The notes below the pieces were generated by a model that saw only the letters and a list, made by a program, of their open reading frames with translations, was not told where the DNA came from and made no database searches. DNA of 64,000 bases from Hoeflea ulvae (lineage in GTDB: Bacteria; Pseudomonadota; Alphaproteobacteria; Rhizobiales; Rhizobiaceae), in NCBI RefSeq assembly GCF_026619435.1, contig NZ_JAOVZQ010000001.1, positions 2,549,501 to 2,613,500 of the forward strand, read 5' to 3'. The position numbers were made by a program, and so were the translations under genes. Of the stretch, positions 1-8,179 are shown piece after piece (the stretch's first letter is position 1; each line of letters opens with the position of its first letter).

Positions 1-1
1 C

Positions 2-529
2 AAATCGATCATCGGGCTGACGCTCGATATCGCCATTGCGCAGATGCTCAACCGCATCGTCGATCCGGAAATCACCGCGATGACGGCGCGTTACAAGGAG
101 CATTTCATGCTCTACCGGCAAAGCGGCGGTCTGCTCGAGCCTGCCTATGACGGTTTGCTGCCGCTGATTAAGGCGCTGGCCGCGCGCGATGATGTCATTC
201 TCGGCGTGGTCACCGGCAAGTCCCGCCGCGGTCTCGACGCCATCCTGGCCCATCACGATTTGACTCAGTCCTTCTTTGTCACCCGCACCGCCGATGACTG
301 CCCCTCCAAGCCGCATCCGGCGATGGTGCTGGAATGCTGTGCGGCCGCAGGAATTGAACCGGCGCAGACGACGGTGATCGGTGACGCGGTCTATGACATG
401 CAGATGGCGGTCAATGCCGGTGCGCGCGCCATCGGCGTGTCCTGGGGCTATGGTCCCGTGGATGCGCTCACGGCATCGGGCGCCGGACATGTGGTCACCA
501 CCGCCGGTGAAATTGCCACCCTTATCTAA
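2..529 (+). CDS. HAD-IA family hydrolase, 5' end missing
   Basis: The reading frame is open from the first bases of the window, so the start codon and the HAD motif I aspartates lie upstream. Visible HAD features are motif II (VVTGKS, Thr near codon 70), motif III Lys in SKPHPAMV and motif IV in VIGDAVYDMQMA. These place it with phosphoglycolate phosphatase-like HAD-IA phosphatases, with a helical cap in the N-terminal part. The exact substrate cannot be told. The stop is 17 bases before the ATP12 start, so the two genes are probably co-transcribed; this pairing is common in Rhizobiales. Confidence 0.9.
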   Translation, partial: KSIIGLTLDIAIAQMLNRIVDPEITAMTARYKEHFMLYRQSGGLLEPAYDGLLPLIKALAARDDVILGVVTGKSRRGLDAILAHHDLTQSFFVTRTADDCPSKPHPAMVLECCAAAGIEPAQTTVIGDAVYDMQMAVNAGARAIGVSWGYGPVDALTASGAGHVVTTAGEIATLI

Positions 530-546
530 CGACAGGAGACATGGTC

Positions 547-1335
547 ATGTCCGATATTCTGAGTGATCTCGATCTGGGAGACGCCAGCCCCTCCGATCCG
601 GTCCGGGAAATCCAGGCGGGCCTGAAAAAGGTCCTGCCCAAGCGATTTTACAAGCAGGCTTCAGTCATCCCCGCCGCCGACGGCGGTTTTGCCGTGGCGC
701 TCGACGGAAAGCCCGTGCGCACGCCGTCCCGGCAGGAGCTTGCCGTTGCCGATGCCGATCTGGCCGCAGCTCTGGCGGCGGAATGGGAAGCGCAGACCGA
801 CAAGATTGACCCGGCAACGATGCCTCTGACCCGGATGATCAATACCGCGATCGATGCGGTTTCGACGGCCCAGGAAGCGGTGTTCGAGGATATCCTGCGC
901 TATGCCGGGTCCGATCTGCTGTGCTACCGCGCCGATGGGCCGGAAGCGCTGGTGGCGCGCGAAGCCGAGCACTGGGACCCGCATCTTGACTGGGCGGCAA
1001 GCCAGGGCGCGCGGCTGGTGCTGGCCGAGGGCATCATTCATGTTGAACAGCCGGCCGAAGCCATTCGCGCCATTGCGGTGCTGCTGCGCCGTTATGCGAA
1101 GCCGCTGCAGCTCACGGCACTTCACACCATCACCACCATCACCGGCTCGCTGGTGCTGGCTTTGGCGCTTGCCGAGGGCAAGGCCGAGCCGGCCGAGATC
1201 TGGGCGGCCGCCCATGTCGACGAGGACTTCAACATCTCCCAATGGGGCGAGGATCACGAAGCCGCCGCGCGTCGCGCCAAGCGGCTGATCGATTTCGAAG
1301 CCGCCGCACTCATCCTGTCTGCCTGCAAGACCTGA
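547..1335 (+). CDS. ATP12 family chaperone for F1-ATPase assembly
   Basis: About 262 residues, matching the ATP12 family. Its mitochondrial homologue binds the F1 alpha subunit during ATP synthase assembly; alphaproteobacteria keep the same protein. The N-terminal part has the RFYKQASV and DGKPVRTPSRQEL blocks, and the C-terminal part has the helical AAHVDEDFNISQWGEDHEA region. Two in-frame ATGs exist, at 541 and 547. The AGGAG at 534-538 sits only 2 bases from the first and 8 from the second, so I use 547. It probably forms an operon with the preceding HAD gene. Confidence 0.93.
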   Translation: MSDILSDLDLGDASPSDPVREIQAGLKKVLPKRFYKQASVIPAADGGFAVALDGKPVRTPSRQELAVADADLAAALAAEWEAQTDKIDPATMPLTRMINTAIDAVSTAQEAVFEDILRYAGSDLLCYRADGPEALVAREAEHWDPHLDWAASQGARLVLAEGIIHVEQPAEAIRAIAVLLRRYAKPLQLTALHTITTITGSLVLALALAEGKAEPAEIWAAAHVDEDFNISQWGEDHEAAARRAKRLIDFEAAALILSACKT

Positions 1336-1392
1336 TCCGGCGGGGCGGCAGCCTCGAGCCTGTCCGAATGGCTTAGCCGTTGCATGCGCATG

Positions 1393-1989
1393 TCAATGTG
1401 TCCCGGGCCGGGTCATTTCCGTGGCCGTGGCGTGCGCCGCTGCCCGGATTTCCTCCGCCAGATCCGATTCCGGCAGCGTGCGCGCCAGCACCATGCCGCC
1501 CACGCAAAGTGCCGCAAGCGACAAGGCGTCCTGCCGCGTGTTTTCGCCCCGGTCCGCGATGCTGCACTCGAACAACCAGACCATCGCTGTAAGCAGGTCC
1601 TGGAAGGCTTTCTGCACCTCTCGGCTCGATCGCGCCACGTCCGAGGGCAGCGCAATCATCGGGCACTGGCCGTCGAGGTCATCGAGATGCTTGTTCGACA
1701 GATAGGCATCCACCATCTGCCGCGCCGATTCGACGGTGATATTGGTCGGATCAATGCCGGCGTCCATGCGCCATTGCGCACCCCGGCCCATAAGAAAGCT
1801 TGAGACCGCGGCGTTGAACAGGGATTCCTTGGTCTTGAAGTGGTTGTAAAAACCACCCCTGGTCAGGCCCGCCTCGGCCATCACCATGTCGATTGTGACA
1901 TTCTGGAATCCGTGCCGGTTGAACAGGATACGGGCGGATTCGACGATTCTGCTGCGGGTCTTCTGCTTGTGCTCGGCGCTGTAGGACAA
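1393..1989 (-). CDS. TetR/AcrR family transcriptional repressor
   Basis: 198 residues. The N-terminal helix-turn-helix covers about residues 9-56 and contains the typical AEAGLTRGGFYNHFKTKESLF recognition helix region. The C-terminal ligand domain is TetR_C-like. The start is a TTG at 1987-1989 with a GGAGAG ribosome site upstream. The gene is divergent from the YCII/MAPEG pair, and the intergenic space holds a perfect inverted repeat at 2032-2053. It is therefore likely an autoregulated local repressor of that pair. The ligand is unknown; electrophiles or hydrophobic toxicants would fit a MAPEG partner, but this is inference. Confidence 0.92.
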   Translation of the reverse strand: MSYSAEHKQKTRSRIVESARILFNRHGFQNVTIDMVMAEAGLTRGGFYNHFKTKESLFNAAVSSFLMGRGAQWRMDAGIDPTNITVESARQMVDAYLSNKHLDDLDGQCPMIALPSDVARSSREVQKAFQDLLTAMVWLFECSIADRGENTRQDALSLAALCVGGMVLARTLPESDLAEEIRAAAHATATEMTRPGTH

Positions 1990-2031
1990 GGGCTCTCTCC
2001 ACGGGACTTGGCAGCTTGTAGCAAAGGATCA

Positions 2032-2053
2032 AAATATGTTCTTTATCATATTT
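2032..2053. promoter_or_regulatory. Candidate TetR operator (7-8-7 inverted repeat)
   Basis: AAATATG at 2032-2038 is followed after 8 bases by the perfect reverse complement CATATTT at 2047-2053. It lies between the divergent TetR gene and the YCII gene, where a TetR dimer would cover both promoters. Confidence 0.55.
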
Positions 2054-2102
2054 AGATCTCGGTCATAAATCCCGGACCACCACATCCAAGGGAGACACGC
2101 AG

Positions 2103-2420
2103 ATGAAAAAATTCGCCCTCGTTTATCACGGCAATCCGCAATTTGAGACCGCGGAAGACGGCGCCAGTCACATGGTCGCCTGGAAGCAATGGGTTGAGGG
2201 GCTTGGCGACGCCCTGGTTGATCCGGGAATGGCTGTCGGCCCCTCCAGAACCATAAGCGCAGCCGGTGTGGAAGAGGGCGGTGGGTCCAACCCGTTTTCC
2301 GGCATAACCATTATCCAGGCCAACACCATGGAAACGGCGATCGATCTCGCCCGCGCCTGCCCGCACATCAATGCTGGCGGCACCATCGAGATCGCCGAAG
2401 ACATGCAACTGGCCATGTGA
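2103..2420 (+). CDS. YCII-related (DGPF-type) small protein
   Basis: 105 residues starting MKKFALVYHG, a ferredoxin-like alpha/beta fold signature of YCII/DGPF proteins. The second half (ITIIQANTMETAIDLARACPHI) matches the usual second strand-helix of this family. Family members are mostly of unknown biochemical role. The start has a GGGAG ribosome site 8 bases away. It is the first gene of a short operon with the MAPEG gene and is divergent from a TetR repressor, so it is probably induced with it. Confidence 0.75.
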   Translation: MKKFALVYHGNPQFETAEDGASHMVAWKQWVEGLGDALVDPGMAVGPSRTISAAGVEEGGGSNPFSGITIIQANTMETAIDLARACPHINAGGTIEIAEDMQLAM

Positions 2421-2434
2421 GGGAAGGGCAGATC

Positions 2435-2881
2435 ATGACATCGCTTTTTGACGCAGCACCCTATCTGGACGGCTACCGGGTGTCATTCGTGGTTCTGGCG
2501 GTGCTGACGGTCATGATTCTGGTTCAGAACCTCATGACCGCGCCGCTGGCGTTTCTCAACAATGAACAGACGCCGGGCATGCCGCTCAGGCATGATCATT
2601 CGAAACTGAGCTTTCGCGCCATGCGGACCTATGCCAATTCGACCGAAAGCTTTCCGGCCTTTGCCATGGCGCTGCTGGTGGCAATTGTTGCCGGCGCATC
2701 GCCGACACTGGTCAATTGGCTGGCGGTCCTCCACCTCGCCTTCAGGACAGGTTTCTGGGTTGTCTATTACAGCGGCATTGGCAAGGTTGCAGGCGGCTTG
2801 CGCACGCAGTGCCATGTAGGCGGGCTGGCTGCCAATCTCGTATTGGCGGGTACCGCGATCCACGCCTTGCTTGCCGGGTGA
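2435..2881 (+). CDS. MAPEG family membrane protein
   Basis: About 148 residues with four hydrophobic segments. The block FRAMRTYANSTESFPAF is the conserved MAPEG motif (ERxxNAxEN-like), and FRTGFWVVYYSG fits the third segment. MAPEG proteins include microsomal glutathione transferases and eicosanoid enzymes; bacterial ones are poorly characterised. A GTG at 2417 overlaps the stop of the YCII gene, but the ATG at 2435 has a better ribosome site (GGAAGGG) and gives the expected N-terminus. Probably regulated by the divergent TetR protein. Confidence 0.85.
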   Translation: MTSLFDAAPYLDGYRVSFVVLAVLTVMILVQNLMTAPLAFLNNEQTPGMPLRHDHSKLSFRAMRTYANSTESFPAFAMALLVAIVAGASPTLVNWLAVLHLAFRTGFWVVYYSGIGKVAGGLRTQCHVGGLAANLVLAGTAIHALLAG

Positions 2882-2919
2882 GGTGTTGCAGCCTCACTCC
2901 CGGGTGATCGGGATCGTCC

Positions 2920-2935
2920 GTTAACGGGGCACTAA
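2920..2935. promoter_or_regulatory. CtrA-like half-site pair
   Basis: GTTAA at 2920-2924, seven bases, then CTAA at 2932-2935. This is the reverse of TTAA-N7-TTAAC with one mismatch. It lies about 50 bases upstream of the lipoprotein start. A weak match to a short motif, so chance is possible. Confidence 0.25.
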
Positions 2936-2983
2936 CCATAAACTGCGATTTTGTTCCGGGTACAACCGTCCGGGAGCAGGATC

Positions 2984-3838
2984 ATGGGGCCAGGCACGCA
3001 TTTTGCACCATCACTGGTCAGGCTGCTGGTCCTGTTGGGACTGACGGTCCTTCTGGGCGCCTGTGCCGGGCGGCCCAAGCCGCTCGAACCGCTGCGGCCC
3101 TATACGGTGGGTGCCGTGCATGTCACCGCGCAAGCCGTCAGTGATGTGGCGTTCGCCAGCCGGTTGCAGCAAAGGCTCGAGGCCACGGCCGGTCATGTCG
3201 GTACCGGAGACGGCCAGACCACGACGCTTCGGGTGGCGGTGCTCGACACCGGTGCCGGAATGGGCTTGCTGCACTTCTTTGACAGCTCCCTCAGGTCCGC
3301 CAGAATCGAGCTGGTGCTCACGGACACCGATACCGGGCAGGTGCTGCGCACACAGACCCTGCAGTCCACCTCCGTGCATAGCAACGGCCTGCGCGCCGAA
3401 ACCGCTCTGGTCAACCGTATGGTGAACGATATCAGGGGGCAGCTCGGGCTGTCGGCCTATCCGCCGCATCCCGTTAGCGGCCCCGAACGTGCGATGGTCG
3501 CTCCCCAGGCCCGGCTCGACGATTTTCCCGATCTCGATCTGGTCTCGGCCGATCCGTTGCTCAATGGAACCGTCACGCCGACCTCCGCCGGTCTGGATTC
3601 CGGCACAGACGACGAAGCCTATCCGGACATCTCCAGGCCGCTGCTGACAGCCGAGCCACGCCCGCAGGAGCCCGAGACGGACAACACCATGCAGGCCATA
3701 ACCGACATCGTTCCGCCGCTTCGCTACGAGGCGGCTCCGGCAGATGGCGTTCCCGGTGTGCTCCCTCAAGCAGGCGATGAGGATGAGCCCTGCGTCATCA
3801 CGCTCGAAACCGAATGCGGCGATCCCGGCAACCGGTAA
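2984..3838 (+). CDS. Predicted lipoprotein of unknown function
   Basis: About 284 residues. The ATG at 2984 has a GGGAGCAGG ribosome site and begins a lipoprotein signal peptide: charged start, hydrophobic LVRLLVLLGLTVLL and a lipobox LLGAC with Cys near residue 28. The following 130 residues (ASRLQQRLEA, TTLRVAVLDTGAG, RSARIELVLTDTDTGQVL) look like a periplasmic alpha/beta domain. After residue 160 the protein is acidic and proline-rich and probably disordered. I do not recognise a named family. A possible CtrA-type site lies just upstream. Confidence 0.8.
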   Translation: MGPGTHFAPSLVRLLVLLGLTVLLGACAGRPKPLEPLRPYTVGAVHVTAQAVSDVAFASRLQQRLEATAGHVGTGDGQTTTLRVAVLDTGAGMGLLHFFDSSLRSARIELVLTDTDTGQVLRTQTLQSTSVHSNGLRAETALVNRMVNDIRGQLGLSAYPPHPVSGPERAMVAPQARLDDFPDLDLVSADPLLNGTVTPTSAGLDSGTDDEAYPDISRPLLTAEPRPQEPETDNTMQAITDIVPPLRYEAAPADGVPGVLPQAGDEDEPCVITLETECGDPGNR

Positions 3839-3886
3839 GACTGCGAAGCGCCATAGCGCAAGGTATCCGTGGGCAGAAAGCCTTGA

Positions 3887-4720
3887 TCAGCCCAGCCGTT
3901 CGGCATGCCAGGCAAGGTGATCGTCCATGAAGGTCGAGATGAAATGATAGGAGTGGTCATAGCCCTCCTGCATCCTGAGCGTCAGGCCGATATCGGCTTT
4001 TTGGCAGGCTTCCTCCAGCAGCCAGGGCCTCAGTCCCGCGTCCAGAAACCCGTCGGCCGTGCCCTGATCCACCAGGAATTCGGGGAACCGAGCGCCGTCC
4101 TCGATCAGCAGCGTTGCATCATGGCGCCGCCAGCCGCTCTCATCCGCGCCAAGATATTTTTCCAGCGCTGGCCGCGACCAGTCAGCCGTCGATGGCTGGA
4201 CGATCGGGGCAAAGGCGGAGCAGCTCTTGAACCGGTCGGGATGCTTGAGCGCGAATGTCAGCGCGCCATGGCCGCCCATCGAATGTCCCATGACGCCCTG
4301 ACGTCCCATGTCGGCGGCGAAATGCGCCGCCACCAGGGCCGGCAATTCGTCGAGAATGTGGGTTTCCATGCGGTAGTGCCGGGACCAGGGCGCCTGCGTC
4401 GCATCGAGGTAGAATCCCGCGCCCTTGCCGAATTGCCAATTGTCCGGCTCGTCTGGCACGTGGTCGCCGCGCGGACTGGTGTCCGGGCAGACGATGATCA
4501 GGCCGAGCTCGGCCGCCATGCGCCGGTATTCGCCCTTGTCCATCACATTGGCATGGGTGCAGGTCAGGCCCGACAGGAACCAGACCACCGGACAGAGCTG
4601 CTCCTTGGCGACAATCGGCCGGAACACGGCGAAGGTCATGTCGCCGCCGCAGGCCTCCGAGGTGGTCGAATAGACGCCCTGGCAACCGCCATGGGACTTG
4701 GCTTCCGAAATGATTTTCAT
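3887..4720 (-). CDS. fghA: S-formylglutathione hydrolase
   Basis: 277 residues, the normal length. It hydrolyses S-formylglutathione to formate and glutathione, the second step of glutathione-dependent formaldehyde oxidation. The esterase nucleophile elbow is GHSMGG with Ser147; the His of the triad is in EGYDHSYHF near residue 256, and the Asp lies near 223 (VDQGTADGFLD). The N-terminal region has the conserved SGLTCTHAN block. It follows the dehydrogenase gene by 55 bases on the same strand, so the two form an operon covering formaldehyde to formate. Confidence 0.96.
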   Translation of the reverse strand: MKIISEAKSHGGCQGVYSTTSEACGGDMTFAVFRPIVAKEQLCPVVWFLSGLTCTHANVMDKGEYRRMAAELGLIIVCPDTSPRGDHVPDEPDNWQFGKGAGFYLDATQAPWSRHYRMETHILDELPALVAAHFAADMGRQGVMGHSMGGHGALTFALKHPDRFKSCSAFAPIVQPSTADWSRPALEKYLGADESGWRRHDATLLIEDGARFPEFLVDQGTADGFLDAGLRPWLLEEACQKADIGLTLRMQEGYDHSYHFISTFMDDHLAWHAERLG

Positions 4721-4775
4721 GGATGTGTCGCCCGGTTGGGGCAGGGCCTCCTTGCCGAAGGCCCCTGCCGGAATG

Positions 4776-5885
4776 TCAGTATACCACGACGCTGCGGATG
4801 CTTTCGCCCCGGTGCATCAGGTCGAAGGCCTCGTTGATGCCCTCGAGCCCCATGGTGTGGGTAATCATCGGATCGATCTCGATCTTGCCATCCATGTACC
4901 AGTCGACGATTTTTGGCACATCGGTGCGGCCGCGCGCGCCGCCGAATGCGGTGCCGCGCCAGGACCGGCCGGTGACCAGCTGGAACGGCCGTGTCGAGAT
5001 CTCCGCACCCGCCGGCGCCACGCCGATGATGATGCTCTCGCCCCAGCCCTTGTGGGCGCATTCGAGTGCGGTGCGCATCACACCGACATTGCCGGTGGCG
5101 TCAAAGGTGTAATCCGCGCCGCCCTTGGTCAGATCGACCAGATAGGGAACGAGGTCGCCCTCGACTTCCGACGGATTGACGAAATGGGTCATGCCGAAGC
5201 GCGTCGCCATCTCGACCTTGGACGGGTTGAGGTCGACGCCGACGATCATGTCGGCGCCTGCGAGCCTGAGGCCCTGCAGCACGTTGAGCCCGATGCCGCC
5301 CAGGCCGAAGACGATGGCCTTGGAGCCGATCTCGACCTTGGCAGTGTTGATCACGGCGCCGATGCCGGTCGTCACGCCGCAGCCGATATAGCAGACCTTG
5401 TCGAACGGCGCGTCACTGCGGATCTTGGCCAGCGCGATTTCCGGCAGCACGGTGTAATTGGCGAAGGTCGAGGTGCCCATATAGTGAAACACCGGTTTGC
5501 CGTTGACCGAAAAACGCGAGGTGCCGTCGGGCATCAGCCCTGCGCCCTGGGTAGAGCGGATCGACTGGCACAGATTGGTTTTCGGATTGAGGCAGTATTC
5601 GCATTCGCGGCATTCCGGCGTGTAGAGCGGAATCACGTGATCGCCCTTTTTCAGCGATGTCACGCCGGGGCCGACATCGACGACAACGCCGGCACCCTCA
5701 TGGCCGAGAATGGCCGGGAAGATACCTTCCGGATCCGCGCCCGAAAGCGTGAATTCGTCGGTATGGCAGATGCCGGTTGCCTTGATTTCGACCAGCACTT
5801 CGCCGGCGCGCGGCCCATCCAGCTGGACGGTGGTGATTTCCAGCGGCTTTCCCGCTTCGAAGGCTACGGCTGCGCGAACGTCCAT
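4776..5885 (-). CDS. frmA: S-(hydroxymethyl)glutathione dehydrogenase (class III alcohol dehydrogenase)
   Basis: 369 residues from the second ATG. This start has GGGAG 7 bases upstream and gives the usual [16 protein letters not shown]-terminus; an ATG two codons earlier is too close. It oxidises the glutathione-formaldehyde adduct with NAD. Visible are the catalytic zinc ligands ([12 protein letters not shown] and GHEGAGVV), four structural-zinc cysteines in [16 protein letters not shown], and the NAD-binding [13 protein letters not shown]. Cytoplasmic. It forms an operon with fghA. In this genome likely formaldehyde sources are demethylation reactions, such as that of the FAD/GcvT dehydrogenase near 22-24 kb. 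Confidence 0.97.
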   Translation of the reverse strand: MDVRAAVAFEAGKPLEITTVQLDGPRAGEVLVEIKATGICHTDEFTLSGADPEGIFPAILGHEGAGVVVDVGPGVTSLKKGDHVIPLYTPECRECEYCLNPKTNLCQSIRSTQGAGLMPDGTSRFSVNGKPVFHYMGTSTFANYTVLPEIALAKIRSDAPFDKVCYIGCGVTTGIGAVINTAKVEIGSKAIVFGLGGIGLNVLQGLRLAGADMIVGVDLNPSKVEMATRFGMTHFVNPSEVEGDLVPYLVDLTKGGADYTFDATGNVGVMRTALECAHKGWGESIIIGVAPAGAEISTRPFQLVTGRSWRGTAFGGARGRTDVPKIVDWYMDGKIEIDPMITHTMGLEGINEAFDLMHRGESIRSVVVY

Positions 5886-6020
5886 TGACATGCTCCCGGA
5901 TGGTGTTTGGTGATCACCCTACCTGCCAGAGCAGCAGTCCCGGCTCAACCCTGATTGTGAGCTAATTTCACCGCCGCGGACCGGAAAGATCCGCGGCGAC
6001 GCAGCTGTTCGAAGCAGCAA

Positions 6021-6404
6021 TCAGTCGTTGGTCGCCTGAATCAGCGTCATCAGGCGGCTTTCCAGCATTTCGACACTCGAGGTGATCTGCGTGGCGAGCT
6101 CTCTGAGCCGGTTGATTTCACCCGACATTTCGGCCACCGCAATGGAAATGCCTGCCGGCTGCGGCGCGTCACCGGTGCCGCTGATCAGCCATGCCGGCGA
6201 AACGCCAAGCACGCCGGCCAGCGTCATGATCTTGTTGGCGCGGGGTTCGGAGCGATCCGATTCCCATTCGGCCAGTGTATCGACGGTGACGCCGATATTG
6301 GATGCGGTGTCCTCGAGGCTCAGCGCGGAGAGATCGCGTGCGCGGGTGATCCTGCCACCAAGCGTGTCGCCGTCGTCATAGATTTCCGCTGTCATTACAT
6401 TCAT
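6021..6404 (-). CDS. XRE-type helix-turn-helix regulator
   Basis: About 127 residues. An HTH_3 domain covers roughly residues 10-68 (ARDLSALSLEDTASNIGVTVDTLAEWESDR, then the IMTLAGVLGVSPAWLISG turn). A short tail follows (EINRLRELATQITSSVEMLESRL) that could form a coiled-coil dimer helix. Three in-frame ATGs lie within 19 bases at 6413, 6404 and 6395; AAGGA is best placed for 6404. The gene stands alone, and its upstream region is a 536-base non-coding stretch with a perfect 17-base palindrome. Targets are unknown. Confidence 0.85.
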   Translation of the reverse strand: MNVMTAEIYDDGDTLGGRITRARDLSALSLEDTASNIGVTVDTLAEWESDRSEPRANKIMTLAGVLGVSPAWLISGTGDAPQPAGISIAVAEMSGEINRLRELATQITSSVEMLESRLMTLIQATND

Positions 6405-6413
6405 CCAGTTCAT

Positions 6414-6949
6414 TCCTTTGATTTGCCGATCACAGGCCCGATTGCGCCATTCGTGCGCGGCGCCCGTCCCGCCAGGGACCAGCCTGGGCCTTGATCGTGT
6501 CGTTCATGTGAAACCCGCAGCGCCGCGCTTGAAGGATAAAGCGCAAGGGAGCCTGTGGCGTTCCACCAATCGCCGCAAAATTCTGCCCTCGAACCGGTTT
6601 GGACCCAAGGAATTCTGCGGCCGTCATGCATCATGCAGTGCATGCTGCACATTATGACCTTCTGCAGCCACGATTTGAGCGGCGTCCCGGGCAATTTTAC
6701 CTCGGGAAGAGCAGGACCTGTCGAATCTCGGTCAGCTCCGTGGTCCTGCACCGATACTATCGGTGATTGTACCCACTCAGTCCAGAGTGCCGTCCGCATT
6801 GTTAGCGAACCAGGAGTTTGCGCCACGGCTGAACTTTACGACAGGGGGGCGCCCGAAAGCAAGCCGCTGACCGAATCGGTGCATGTTCCGTTCAGCATTT
6901 TGCAGAATCTCGGGTCCTGCGGCTGACGTCTTCAGCGCCCGCAGCCGGA
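6414..6949. other. 536-base stretch without a convincing gene
   Basis: The open frames here on both strands have poor codon usage, no ribosome site and no family resemblance. The stretch contains the promoter region of the XRE regulator and a perfect palindrome at 6749-6765. A small RNA is possible, but I see no terminator hairpin with a T-run to support one. Confidence 0.5.
6749..6765. repeat. Perfect 17-base palindrome, candidate operator
   Basis: CACCGATA, one central C, then TATCGGTG: an 8-1-8 perfect inverted repeat. It lies 345 bases upstream of the XRE regulator and 185 bases beyond the 3' end of lipB, with no gene around it. The odd-centred dyad suits a dimeric helix-turn-helix protein. 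Confidence 0.5.
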
Positions 6950-7684
6950 TTATCCGGAAGTGTTCTCGCTGTCGTCGCGGGTTGCGCCGAATGTTGCCTC
7001 GAAGGCCTCGCGCAGCCGGATGTCGGCTTCGTGCATGGGAACCGGCAGGCCGAGGTCAATGAGGCTTGTCACCCCGTGCTGGCGCACGCCGCAGGGCACG
7101 ATGCCGGAAAAATGCTCGAGATCCGGGTCGACGTTCAAGGCCAGCCCGTGAAAGCTCACCCATTTGCGCAGCCGGATCCCGATGGCGGCGATCTTGTCTT
7201 CGGACATGGTGCCGTCGGCGAGCCGCGGCTTGTCGGGACGTCGCACCCAGACGCCGACCCGGTCTTCGCGCCGCTCGCCGGTGACATTCATGCTGGCCAG
7301 CGTGGCGATGATCACGGCCTCCATGGCGGTGACAAAGGCGCGTACGTCCTGCCGCCTGCGCTTCAGGTCCAGCATCACATAGGCCACCCGCTGCCCGGGG
7401 CCGTGATAGGTGTATTCGCCGCCGCGGCCGGTCTGGTGCACCTCGAACCGGTCCGGCGCCACCAGGTCTTCCGGTTTGGCGCTGGTGCCGGCGGTGTAGA
7501 GCGGCGGGTGCTCGACCAGCCAGACCAGCTCGTCGGCTTGACCGGCGGCAATCTTCTCGGCTTCCGATTCCATCAGCGCCACCGCCTTGGCATAGGGCGT
7601 CAGCCCCTCCGAGATCCGCCATCTCACCGGCGCACTGCCGTCTTTGGGGAAAAACCGGGTCTCGAGTGTGTCGCGCTGGTTCAT
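6950..7684 (-). CDS. lipB: Lipoyl(octanoyl) transferase
   Basis: 244 residues. It transfers octanoyl from acyl carrier protein to lipoyl domains of 2-oxoacid dehydrogenases and the glycine cleavage H protein. Key residues are present: the [12 protein letters not shown] block (88-98), catalytic Lys164 in EDKIAAIG, and the acyl-accepting Cys198 in [16 protein letters not shown]. Cytoplasmic. It stands alone on the minus strand, upstream of a tRNA-Leu gene on the other strand. The start ATG is at 7684 and gives the expected length. Confidence 0.97.
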   Translation of the reverse strand: MNQRDTLETRFFPKDGSAPVRWRISEGLTPYAKAVALMESEAEKIAAGQADELVWLVEHPPLYTAGTSAKPEDLVAPDRFEVHQTGRGGEYTYHGPGQRVAYVMLDLKRRRQDVRAFVTAMEAVIIATLASMNVTGERREDRVGVWVRRPDKPRLADGTMSEDKIAAIGIRLRKWVSFHGLALNVDPDLEHFSGIVPCGVRQHGVTSLIDLGLPVPMHEADIRLREAFEATFGATRDDSENTSG

Positions 7685-7952
7685 CGGATTGGTCTAGAAC
7701 CGATGCGGTAAAAATGGAAGTCATCCGGCCAGCCAAATTGCATGGCGCCTTGGCATTGTAGCCGTGTCCGCCACGCGCAAAACCGCGCAGCGCGCGCCGC
7801 CGGACACCGCAATGGCGAAGCATCTGTTGGGGATTGAAAATTCAGGATTTCCGGCTGTTTTCCCCACACCTCATTTTTGTGACGAATGCGCTTGTGCAGG
7901 GCAAGTCCATTTGCTACATGCAGCGCGCCGACAGGTTTCGGCTCTACCACGT

Positions 7953-8039
7953 GCGGTCGTGGCGGAATTGGTAGACGCGCAGCGTTGAGGTCGCTGTGGG
8001 GTTAAACCCGTGGAAGTTCGAGTCTTCTCGACCGCACCA
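7953..8039 (+). tRNA. tRNA-Leu (anticodon GAG)
   Basis: The 7-base acceptor arm GCGGTCG at 7953-7959 pairs with CGACCGC at 8029-8035, followed by an encoded ACCA end. The anticodon stem CAGCG/CGCTG encloses the loop TTGAGGT, giving GAG, which reads CUC and CUU. The long variable arm between anticodon and T arms is the class II feature expected for leucine. The T arm contains GTTCGAGTC. No integrase or att-like duplication is seen beside it. Confidence 0.97.
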
Positions 8040-8045
8040 TAAAAC

Positions 8046-8067
8046 ACCCGCTTCGGCGGGTTTTTTT
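8046..8067 (+). terminator. Rho-independent terminator of tRNA-Leu
   Basis: Stem ACCCGC/GCGGGT with a TTCG tetraloop, followed by a run of T from 8061. It starts 7 bases after the tRNA 3' end. Confidence 0.9.
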
Positions 8068-8179
8068 GTGCCTTGAAACCAGTGTCCGGATGGTAATTGT
8101 TGACTAGTCTGCGGCCAAGCGGAATCAGCGCCCCGCGCGTTTGACCGGACGGGGCGCGTCGTCTGAAGTCATGCATGTT

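Noticed and set aside
6410..6926. Open frames on both strands in the region upstream of the XRE regulator
   Set aside because: They have unusual residue composition (Cys, Met, Trp and Pro rich), no ribosome site and no family features; treated as non-coding.
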